6,896 nt of DNA from Kordiimonadaceae bacterium. Lineage in GTDB: Bacteria; Pseudomonadota; Alphaproteobacteria; Sphingomonadales; Kordiimonadaceae. The notes beneath the pieces are model-generated. The model did not search any database and was not told the origin of the DNA. It saw only the letters and a program-made list of their open reading frames with translations. The DNA lies in assembly GCA_014238195.1 (NCBI GenBank), contig JABABO010000036.1, positions 1 to 6,896 on the forward strand, in the 5' to 3' direction. The position numbers were made by a program, and so were the translations under genes. Positions within the stretch are counted from its first letter, which is position 1. Each line of letters opens with the position of its first letter. Positions 1-4,584 of the stretch are shown here, one piece after another.

Positions 1-591
1 ATAGCCTGTAAATATAATTTGGCTTATTTGGACACGGGTGCTTTGTACCGTGCTGTTGCCTTGCAAGTGTTACGCAGCGCTGCCAGCCCCAAAGATTCAG
101 CACAGGCCATCAAAGCATCAGCCCATCTGGATATGCAGTTATGCATAGACCCTGACCTGCGAAATGAAGCCACGGGGGCTGCCGCAGCACATGTGGCAAA
201 GCACCCTGAAGTGCGGGCCAACTTATTGATATTTCAACGCGATTTTGCAAAAAACCCTCCAGATATTTACAAAGGAAGCATATTAGATGGCCGTGACATT
301 GGTACTGTTGTGTGCCCAGATGCAGATCTGAAATTATTTGTGACGGCTAGCCCTGAAATTCGCGCAAAGCGTCGATATGATGAAATGGTCAGCCGTGGAA
401 ACCTTGCTGATTACGATGACATTCTCGCAGATGTAAACTCTCGCGACGCTAGGGATATGGGGCGAAAAGAAGCTCCTTTGAAGCCTGCCCATAATGCGCA
501 CTTGCTTGATACATCAAACTTGGGTATAGACGCGGTGTTTTCACGGGCAGAGGCCTTGATCGCGCAGTATACGACGCTAAAAAAGCAATAG
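1..591 (+). CDS. cmk: Cytidylate kinase, partial (N-terminus outside the window)
   Basis: Transfers phosphate from ATP to CMP or dCMP to give CDP or dCDP in the cytoplasm, part of pyrimidine nucleotide supply. The frame is open back to base 1 (residues IACKYNLAYLDTGALYR...), so a TTG at 19 is internal, not a start. Only about the first 15-20 residues seem missing, including the GxxGxGKGT P-loop expected just left of the window. Visible family signatures are LDTGALYR (28-51) and DGRDIGTVV (286-312), both in the CMP-binding region, then the LID/C-terminal pattern RDxxDxxRxxxPLKPA (442-489) followed by LLDTS. About 196 residues are present; the family is usually 210-230. The stop is TAG at 589-591. 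rpsA follows after 215 bases, the usual alphaproteobacterial order. No frameshift or missing motif is seen in the visible part. Confidence 0.95.
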   Translation: MACKYNLAYLDTGALYRAVALQVLRSAASPKDSAQAIKASAHLDMQLCIDPDLRNEATGAAAAHVAKHPEVRANLLIFQRDFAKNPPDIYKGSILDGRDIGTVVCPDADLKLFVTASPEIRAKRRYDEMVSRGNLADYDDILADVNSRDARDMGRKEAPLKPAHNAHLLDTSNLGIDAVFSRAEALIAQYTTLKKQ

Positions 592-655
592 CGGATCATA
601 ACGTCTACCCCAATATGCCGACAACGCTTGTTGATGTTGGTTTGACGCGATTGTT

Positions 656-684
656 TTGCGACAGCGTCAGACTTTTGATTTAGT
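656..684 (+). promoter_or_regulatory. Weak candidate sigma-70 promoter for rpsA
   Basis: TTGCGA (656-661) and TTTAGT (679-684) are separated by 17 bases and lie about 120 bases before the rpsA start. Each hexamer matches the consensus only partly (4 of 6 each). A better -35-like TTGACG at 642-647 has no convincing -10 partner. A promoter in this 215-base gap is expected because rpsA is usually expressed far more strongly than cmk, but the exact assignment is a guess. Confidence 0.22.
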
Positions 685-755
685 GTTTAGGCTTTGTGCT
701 TGCCAACAGGAAAAGGTCGGATGGTCTGGCTTTACAGGACGCAGTACAAAGAAGA

Positions 756-776
756 CCACCGGAGACAACCGGTAGG
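756..776 (+). promoter_or_regulatory. Hairpin in the rpsA leader
   Basis: ACCGG (758-762) pairs exactly with CCGGT (769-773) around the loop AGACAA. CC 756-757 pairs with GG 775-776 across a bulged A774, giving a 7-bp stem. It ends 30 bases before the rpsA ATG. An upstream segment, TGGTCT (722-727), is an exact complement of AGACCA (753-758), which overlaps the foot of the hairpin, so two foldings compete for three bases. E. coli S1 represses its own mRNA through a structured leader; a similar role here is inference only. Confidence 0.4.
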
Positions 777-806
777 CACAGTAATAACAGATAAAAGGAC
801 TATCCT

Positions 807-2507
807 ATGACTGATACGGCAACAATGCCGAGCCTCGAAGATTTTGAGGCCCTACTGAACGAAACAATGCCTGCGGAAACTGGTTTTGAAGGCCAAGTGG
901 TGCGCGGAACTGTTGTTGCGATTGAAAGCGATTTTGCGATTATTGATATTGGCCTGAAAGCTGAAGGTCGCATCCCGCTAAAAGAATTTGCACTTCCTGG
1001 TCAACCCCCTGAAATTAAAACGGGTGACGATGTTGAAGTTTTTGTGGACCGTGTTGAAAACGCTCTTGGCGAAGCGATCCTAAGCCGCGATAAAGCCCGC
1101 CGCGAAGAAGCGTGGGGCCAACTTGAAACAGCCTTTGGGGGTGACGCGCGTGTTGACGGTGTTATCTTTGGCCGTGTTAAAGGCGGCTTTACTGTTGACT
1201 TGAGCGGGGCCGTTGCTTTCTTGCCTGGTTCGCAAGTTGACATTCGCCCGATCCGTGATGTGACACCCCTTATGAATATTAAGCAGCCTTTCCAAATCCT
1301 AAAAATGGATCGCCGCCGTGGTAATATTGTTGTTTCACGCCGCGCCGTTTTAGAAGAGGACCGCGCAGAACAACGTAGCGAATTAATGGGTAAACTAAAA
1401 GAAGGCGATAATATAGACGGTGTGGTGAAAAACATTACTGACTATGGTGCCTTTGTTGATCTTGGCGGAATTGACGGCTTGTTGCACGTCACCGACATCA
1501 GTTGGAAACGTGTCAATCATCCTAGCGAAATACTGACAATCGGTGAAACTGTTGCTGTTCAAGTCGTGCGTATCAATCCAGATACGCAGCGCATCAGCCT
1601 TGGCATGAAGCAGCTTGCCGATGATCCATGGGCTGGTATTGATGCTAAATATCCACTGAGTGCTAAATTTACTGGAACGGTTACCAACATTACCGATTAT
1701 GGCGCCTTTGTTGAGCTTGAAAGCGGTGTTGAAGGTCTTGTTCATGTCTCTGAAATGAGCTGGGTTAAGAAAAATGTTCACCCAGGTAAAATCGTGGCGA
1801 CAAGTCAAGAAGTTGAAGTTATGGTTCTGGAAGTTGACCCTTCTAAGCGCCGTATCAGCCTTGGTTTGAAACAATGCGGTGATAATCCTTGGCAAGCCTT
1901 TGCTGCCAAGTTCCCACAAAATACAGAGATCGAAGGCGAAGTGAAGAATATCACTGAATTTGGTTTGTTCATTGGGCTAGACGGCGATGTGGATGGTATG
2001 GTTCACCTTTCTGATCTCGGCTGGGAAAAGAATGGCGAAGAAGCCATCGCTGAGTATAAAAAAGGCGATATGGTTAAAGCGTTGGTTCTTGATGTTGACA
2101 TTGAAAAAGAACGCATCAGCCTTGGTGTTAAACAGCTCAGCAGTGACCCCTTCAAAAATGTTTCAGCCAAGAAAAAAGGTGAAACGGTTACCTGTTTGAT
2201 TACAGCTGTTACTGAAAATGGCCTTGAGGTTGAAGTTGGTGAAACTGGCGCATCGGCGTTTATTCGTCGCTCTGACCTGTCTCGTGATCGCGGTGATCAG
2301 CGCCCAGAGCGCTTCGCAGTTGGCGAGAAAGTAGATGCACTTGTGACAGGTATGGACCGTTCCAGTCGTAAAGTGAATTTATCAATTAAAGCCCTTGAAA
2401 TCTCAGAAGAAAAAGCAGCTGTCGAACAGTATGGCTCTACTGATAGCGGCGCTAGCTTGGGTGATATTCTTGGTGCTGCACTTGAAGGTGCTAAAGACAA
2501 AGAGTAA
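807..2507 (+). CDS. rpsA: 30S ribosomal protein S1
   Basis: S1 binds mRNA on the 30S subunit and promotes initiation on structured or weakly Shine-Dalgarno-led messages. The 566-residue product has six S1 (OB-fold) repeats, at about 29-96, 115-180, 200-270, 287-357, 373-443 and 458-528. The first two are the divergent ribosome-binding type. Repeats 3-5 are canonical, with NITDYGAFV or NITEFGLFI followed by GLLHVTDISW, GLVHVSEMSW and GMVHLSDLGW. Repeat 6 is divergent (AFIRRSDLSRDRGDQRP), as usual in alphaproteobacterial S1. Length fits the family (557 in E. coli). The ATG at 807 has AAGGA at 795-799, seven bases upstream. The gene follows cmk and ends in TAA at 2505-2507, with a strong intrinsic terminator about 155 bases later. 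Lysine/glutamate-rich composition and the absence of any frame disruption agree with an intact essential gene. Confidence 0.98.
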   Translation: MTDTATMPSLEDFEALLNETMPAETGFEGQVVRGTVVAIESDFAIIDIGLKAEGRIPLKEFALPGQPPEIKTGDDVEVFVDRVENALGEAILSRDKARREEAWGQLETAFGGDARVDGVIFGRVKGGFTVDLSGAVAFLPGSQVDIRPIRDVTPLMNIKQPFQILKMDRRRGNIVVSRRAVLEEDRAEQRSELMGKLKEGDNIDGVVKNITDYGAFVDLGGIDGLLHVTDISWKRVNHPSEILTIGETVAVQVVRINPDTQRISLGMKQLADDPWAGIDAKYPLSAKFTGTVTNITDYGAFVELESGVEGLVHVSEMSWVKKNVHPGKIVATSQEVEVMVLEVDPSKRRISLGLKQCGDNPWQAFAAKFPQNTEIEGEVKNITEFGLFIGLDGDVDGMVHLSDLGWEKNGEEAIAEYKKGDMVKALVLDVDIEKERISLGVKQLSSDPFKNVSAKKKGETVTCLITAVTENGLEVEVGETGASAFIRRSDLSRDRGDQRPERFAVGEKVDALVTGMDRSSRKVNLSIKALEISEEKAAVEQYGSTDSGASLGDILGAALEGAKDKE

Positions 2508-2508
2508 A

Positions 2509-2528
2509 GTCTCGAAATATAGCGAGAC
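2509..2528 (+). repeat. Short hairpin directly after the rpsA stop
   Basis: GTCTCG (2509-2514) and CGAGAC (2523-2528) are exact complements around an 8-base loop. It starts two bases after the stop codon and has no T-run behind it, so it is not a standard intrinsic terminator. It could protect the 3' end of the mRNA or be part of the longer structured trailer. Confidence 0.5.
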
Positions 2529-2556
2529 CAATAAATAATGAGATCATTATTTATTG
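2529..2556. repeat. Perfect AT-rich palindrome, 13-bp arms
   Basis: CAATAAATAATGA (2529-2541) is followed by GA and then its exact reverse complement, TCATTATTTATTG (2544-2556). It abuts the preceding hairpin with no gap. As RNA it would be a long weak A-U stem with a four-base loop. As DNA it is a symmetrical site of a size suited to a dimeric DNA-binding protein. Its function is unknown. Confidence 0.75.
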
Positions 2557-2583
2557 ATAAGTCGAACCGACACAAAGACTTAT
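2557..2583. repeat. Inverted repeat bridging two larger palindromes
   Basis: ATAAGTC (2557-2563) is the exact complement of GACTTAT (2577-2583), with 13 bases between. GTCG-AAC-CGAC (2561-2571) can also form a small triloop hairpin inside it. The right arm overlaps the first three bases of the TATAGCC palindrome, so the two structures would compete. Confidence 0.4.
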
Positions 2584-2623
2584 AGCCAAATGTGGTGATC
2601 AAAATTCATCACATTTGGCTATA
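2578..2623. repeat. Dispersed palindromic repeat, copy 1 (TATAGCC element)
   Basis: TATAGCCAAATGTGGTGA (2581-2598) pairs with TCATCACATTTGGCTATA (2606-2623) across a 7-base loop, an 18-bp stem with a single G-U wobble. The left arm with its flanking ACT (2578-2580) matches bases 6857-6877 at 19 of 21 positions, so this is a repeated element and not only a local hairpin. It lies between genes, as REP-like or nested palindromic elements do. No transposase gene is visible in the window. Confidence 0.75.
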
Positions 2624-2644
2624 GTGTTAGAATTTTCTGAACAC
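2624..2644 (+). repeat. Hairpin abutting the palindromic repeat
   Basis: GTGTT (2624-2628) pairs with AACAC (2640-2644). AGA (2629-2631) can pair with TCT (2636-2638), leaving G2639 bulged. It begins at the base after the TATAGCC palindrome. The stem is AT-rich and modest in stability. Confidence 0.4.
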
Positions 2645-2662
2645 ATTATATTTTAACATCTT

Positions 2663-2696
2663 AAATCGCTCCACATTTATCCGTGGGGCGGTTTTT
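2663..2696 (+). terminator. Rho-independent terminator of rpsA
   Basis: CGCTCCAC (2667-2674) pairs with GTGGGGCG (2683-2690) with one G-U pair and an 8-base loop. A2663-T2666 extends the stem into the following GTTTTT (2691-2696), giving a GC-rich stem, A-tract and T-tract. This is the best terminator in the window. It separates rpsA from the ihfB unit, though it lies about 155 bases past the stop codon. Confidence 0.85.
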
Positions 2697-2737
2697 AGTT
2701 ATCAAGTGAGTTTGGGTGGTGATTCTGTCTAAACAGC

Positions 2738-2763
2738 AAAAAATGGTCCTTGAATCCAACCAT
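2738..2763 (+). promoter_or_regulatory. Shared upstream motif, copy 1
   Basis: AAAAAATGG (2738-2746) is followed one base later by CCTTGAATCCAACCAT (2748-2763). The same two blocks in the same order occur at 4466-4498 before the chemoreceptor gene, with the second block identical at 15 of 16 bases. The motif ends 88 bases before a TTG start at 2852; the other copy ends 86 bases before an ATG. A regulatory site is inferred, with no factor identified. Confidence 0.45.
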
Positions 2764-2774
2764 GAATCCAACCA
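2751..2774. repeat. 12-bp direct tandem repeat, two exact units
   Basis: TGAATCCAACCA occurs at 2751-2762 and again at 2763-2774 with no gap. The first unit belongs to the motif shared with the chemoreceptor upstream region, where only one unit exists. The extra unit is therefore probably a local duplication by slippage, or a doubled protein-binding site. Confidence 0.8.
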
Positions 2775-2815
2775 ATTTGTTTAATTTAGCCTCGAAATGG
2801 CATTAAAACACTCGA

Positions 2816-2833
2816 ATATCACAAAATATCTAT
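2816..2833 (+). promoter_or_regulatory. Second shared upstream block, copy 1
   Basis: ATATCACAAAATATCTAT matches ATATCAGAAAATAACCAT (4545-4562) at 15 of 18 positions. It lies at a similar distance downstream of the CCTTG motif (68 against 62 bases, start to start) and 18 bases before a potential TTG start codon. The AT-rich block could include a -10 region, but I see no good -35 partner. Confidence 0.35.
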
Positions 2834-2851
2834 AGAAAAGAAAGGCTTAAC

Positions 2852-2953
2852 TTGACGAACCTTTTTTCTCGTGGCACGCTGATCAAAATTGATAAAGATG
2901 TGAAGCCCATACAAGAAACGGCAACACCGTATAAAAAGGGAGGGTGTGAATGA
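2852..2953 (+). CDS. Possible 33-codon small ORF coupled to ihfB
   Basis: A TTG start at 2852 is preceded by AAAGAAAGG (2837-2845, six bases away), a good ribosome-binding site. The frame runs 33 codons to a TGA at 2951-2953 that overlaps the ihfB ATG (2950) as ATGA, the usual geometry of translational coupling. The product starts MTNLFSRGTLIKID, is basic overall and ends PYKKGGCE. It has no signal peptide, membrane segment or family I recognise. The TTGACG at its start could instead be a -35 hexamer, and short open frames are common by chance. It may be a leader peptide, a small protein, or not translated. Confidence 0.3.
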   Translation: MTNLFSRGTLIKIDKDVKPIQETATPYKKGGCE

Positions 2954-3228
2954 TCAAATCTGAGTTGATTACTAAAATTGCTGAGGCAAACCCCCACCTG
3001 TTTCACAGGGATGTGGAACGTATTGTATCGACTATTTTTAATGAAATTACGAATGCCCTTGCTGAAGGAGATCGCGTTGAACTGCGTGGTTTTGGTGCCT
3101 TTTCTGTCAAGACCCGGCCTGCCCGTGTTGGGCGCAATCCACGCACAGGTGATAAAGTTGATGTTGGCGAGAAAAAAGTTCCCTATTTCAAAACGGGTAA
3201 AGACCTGCGAGTGCGTATGAATACCTGA
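2950..3228 (+). CDS. ihfB: Integration host factor subunit beta
   Basis: Forms a heterodimer with IhfA that binds specific sites and bends DNA sharply, serving nucleoid structure, sigma-54 promoter activation, replication and recombination. The 92-residue product fits the HU/IHF family (90-100). The MIKSELITKIAEANPHL start and helical dimerisation half cover residues 1-40. The core ELRGFGAFSVKTRPARVGRNPRTGDKV (about 44-70) follows, with intercalating Pro64 in the arm. It ends VPYFKTGKDLRVRMN. The MIKSEL start and VPYFKTGK tail point to IhfB and not HU. GGGAGGG at 2938-2944, five bases from the ATG, is a very strong ribosome-binding site. The position after rpsA and before a LapA-type gene is typical of alphaproteobacteria. 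A small ORF may overlap its start as ATGA. Confidence 0.97.
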   Translation: MIKSELITKIAEANPHLFHRDVERIVSTIFNEITNALAEGDRVELRGFGAFSVKTRPARVGRNPRTGDKVDVGEKKVPYFKTGKDLRVRMNT

Positions 3229-3293
3229 CGGTTTAATCGCTTGATTTAACAAATTATCTTTTTTATTAGGACAGCTGGGTATGGAAGGCGCTT

Positions 3294-3653
3294 ATGCAAG
3301 CTCTTGCCAATTTGATTCGTAGCCTTTTTTGGGGATTAACAGCCCTGATCGTCATCGTTTTTTCTGTGACTAATCGCAAGCCGTTTCTTGTTGATCTTTG
3401 GCCGTTTGAAATCAATCTGGCAATCATGCCGTACCATCTATTATTTCTGGGAATATTCATTGGCTTTGTGATTACTGGTAGTGTCATGAGCTGGTTGCGG
3501 CTTCAAGAATTTACCCGCCGCCGCAAAGCAGAACGTAGGGCCCACGATCGCACGCAGCAAATGCAGGCCATGGCCGAAGATACCGAAGCGCGCGAACATG
3601 CAGCCGCAACAGCTATTGTTGCGTCAGCCACCAAAGACGACCATCTTGATTAA
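3294..3653 (+). CDS. lapA: LapA-family (DUF1049) inner-membrane protein
   Basis: Small membrane protein of the LapA domain family; E. coli LapA works with LapB in lipopolysaccharide assembly and control of LpxC turnover. Of 119 residues, two hydrophobic segments (about 11-26 and 45-66) flank the short family loop SVTNRKPFLVDLWPF (24-38). A basic stretch, RRRKAERR (75-82), and a charged, alanine-rich helical tail should lie in the cytoplasm. The ATG at 3294 is chosen because GGAAGG (3283-3288) sits five bases upstream; an ATG at 3281 is in another frame that closes quickly. It lies 65 bases after ihfB and 56 before pyrF, probably in the same transcript. The family call is firm; the LPS role is carried over from E. 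coli and unproven here. Confidence 0.85.
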   Translation: MQALANLIRSLFWGLTALIVIVFSVTNRKPFLVDLWPFEINLAIMPYHLLFLGIFIGFVITGSVMSWLRLQEFTRRRKAERRAHDRTQQMQAMAEDTEAREHAAATAIVASATKDDHLD

Positions 3654-3709
3654 TTGATGGTGATTATCTATGGGTTTCTGTCCCTAGTACAGTCAATAAG
3701 GATACAGTT

Positions 3710-4429
3710 ATGTTAGCCCGCGAACAGGACCGAATATTTACCGCCTTAGATACGACCGATGTTGAGGTTGCTGTTGCTACGGCGCACCAATTAAAGGGTA
3801 TTGTTGGTGGATTAAAACTAGGCCTTGAGTTTTTTCTCAGCTGCGGTGTGGATGGATTTAAAAGGGTCTCTGAAACGGGCATGCCTATCTTCCTTGATTT
3901 GAAATTTCACGATATTCCGAACACAGTGGCGGGCGCAGTACGTGCTGTGGCCCCTTTAGCGCCCAAAATCATCACGGTGCACACTCAGGGCGGTACGGAC
4001 ATGATGAAGCGGGCTGTAGAAACTGCCCACGAAGAAGCGCACAAATATAGTGTACCAGCCCCTTGGGTGGTTGGGGTCACAGTTCTAACTAGCCTTGATG
4101 ACGTTGATTTGACGAGCATCGGTGTTGATGTGCCTGTGGGTACACACGTTGCGCGACTTGCCATGCTCGCAGCTGAAAGTGGGCTTGATGGTATGGTTTG
4201 CAGCCCACACGAAATTGCTTTAGTGCGTGGTGCGGCGGGTGCCGATTTTAAGCTGGTTGTGCCAGGAATTCGCCCAGCTGGTACTGCTTTTGGGGATCAA
4301 AAACGTGTGATGGCACCGCAAGAAGCCGTTACAGCCGGGGCTGATGTGCTGGTTATCGGTCGCCCGATTACTGGGTCCGGTAACCCTGCTGTGGCAGCCA
4401 AAGCGATAGCGGATAGCTTAGTGTTATAA
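3710..4429 (+). CDS. pyrF: Orotidine 5'-phosphate decarboxylase
   Basis: Converts OMP to UMP and CO2, the last step of de novo UMP synthesis, in the cytoplasm as a dimeric TIM barrel. The 239-residue product has the expected length. It has the substrate Asp in TALDT (Asp14), Lys36 in GGLKLG, and the catalytic DxKxxD array in DLKFHDIPNTV (Asp63, Lys65, Asp68). The phosphate-binding region PGIRPAG (185-191) and GRPIT (217-221, Arg218) is also present. It belongs to the short bacterial PyrF group shared with E. coli. AAGGA (3698-3702) is seven bases before the ATG. It follows the LapA-type gene by 56 bases on the same strand, so it is likely transcribed with ihfB. No clear terminator follows. 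All catalytic residues are intact. Confidence 0.97.
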   Translation: MLAREQDRIFTALDTTDVEVAVATAHQLKGIVGGLKLGLEFFLSCGVDGFKRVSETGMPIFLDLKFHDIPNTVAGAVRAVAPLAPKIITVHTQGGTDMMKRAVETAHEEAHKYSVPAPWVVGVTVLTSLDDVDLTSIGVDVPVGTHVARLAMLAAESGLDGMVCSPHEIALVRGAAGADFKLVVPGIRPAGTAFGDQKRVMAPQEAVTAGADVLVIGRPITGSGNPAVAAKAIADSLVL

Positions 4430-4465
4430 ATTGGCAATTACCGAATTAGATTAAAAATGCCCAAT

Positions 4466-4498
4466 AAAAAAATGGGGGATTACCTTGGATCCAACCAT
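4466..4498 (+). promoter_or_regulatory. Shared upstream motif, copy 2
   Basis: AAAAAAATGG (4466-4475) is followed seven bases later by CCTTGGATCCAACCAT (4483-4498), the counterpart of 2738-2763. Within it TTGGATCCAA (4485-4494) is a perfect 10-bp palindrome; copy 1 has TTGAATCCAA. AATGG (4471-4475) and CCATT (4495-4499) also form outer arms. It ends 86 bases before the chemoreceptor ATG. An operator or activator site is inferred. Confidence 0.45.
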
Positions 4499-4544
4499 TT
4501 ACTAATCAAGGCATAGTAATAGAAAATTAAATATAGGCTGCTAC

Positions 4545-4562
4545 ATATCAGAAAATAACCAT
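4545..4562 (+). promoter_or_regulatory. Second shared upstream block, copy 2
   Basis: ATATCAGAAAATAACCAT is the counterpart of 2816-2833 (15 of 18 identical) and ends 22 bases before the chemoreceptor ATG. TGCTACATA just upstream (4539-4547) resembles a weak extended -10. No sigma-28 or sigma-54 consensus was recognised in this intergenic region. Confidence 0.33.
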
Positions 4563-4584
4563 TATCTGACTTCGGAGTAAAGCT

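Larger units (their letters stand above)
2508..2949. other. 442-base intergenic region between rpsA and ihfB
   Basis: No full-length gene is present. The first part, to base 2696, is nearly continuous inverted repeats ending in an intrinsic terminator. The second part, 2697-2949, should contain the promoter of the ihfB unit. It holds a 12-bp tandem duplication, blocks shared with the chemoreceptor upstream region, and a possible small ORF. Many alphaproteobacteria carry sppA (signal peptide peptidase) between rpsA and ihfB; nothing recognisable as sppA is seen here. Confidence 0.7.

Noticed and set aside
2852..2880. TTGACG at 2852 as the -35 element of an ihfB promoter
   Set aside because: With 16-18 base spacing the -10 position reads GCACGC to ACGCTG, unlike TATAAT. 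The hexamer was instead considered as part of a small-ORF start.
2830..3252. 140-codon open frame on the - strand opposite ihfB
   Set aside because: It lies antisense to a clear ihfB gene, has no recognisable family features, and is explained as a shadow of the coding strand.
3231..3264. Possible intrinsic terminator after ihfB: GTTTAATC / GATTTAAC with a later run of six T
   Set aside because: The stem is AT-rich with a central T-T mismatch, and the T-run begins eight bases after the stem, so it should be weak. Close spacing to the LapA-type gene favours read-through.
3640..3661. ACCATC / GATGGT inverted repeat across the stop codon of the LapA-type gene
   Set aside because: Only 6 bp with a 10-base loop and no T-tract; it begins inside the coding region. 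Not enough for a terminator call.
4460..4477. CCCA-TGGG hairpin after pyrF with an A-rich loop
   Set aside because: A 4-bp stem with no following T-run on the + strand. It does not resemble a terminator.
4548..4569. TCAGA / TCTGA inverted repeat just before the chemoreceptor ribosome-binding site
   Set aside because: Five base pairs with a 12-base loop in AT-rich DNA is expected by chance.
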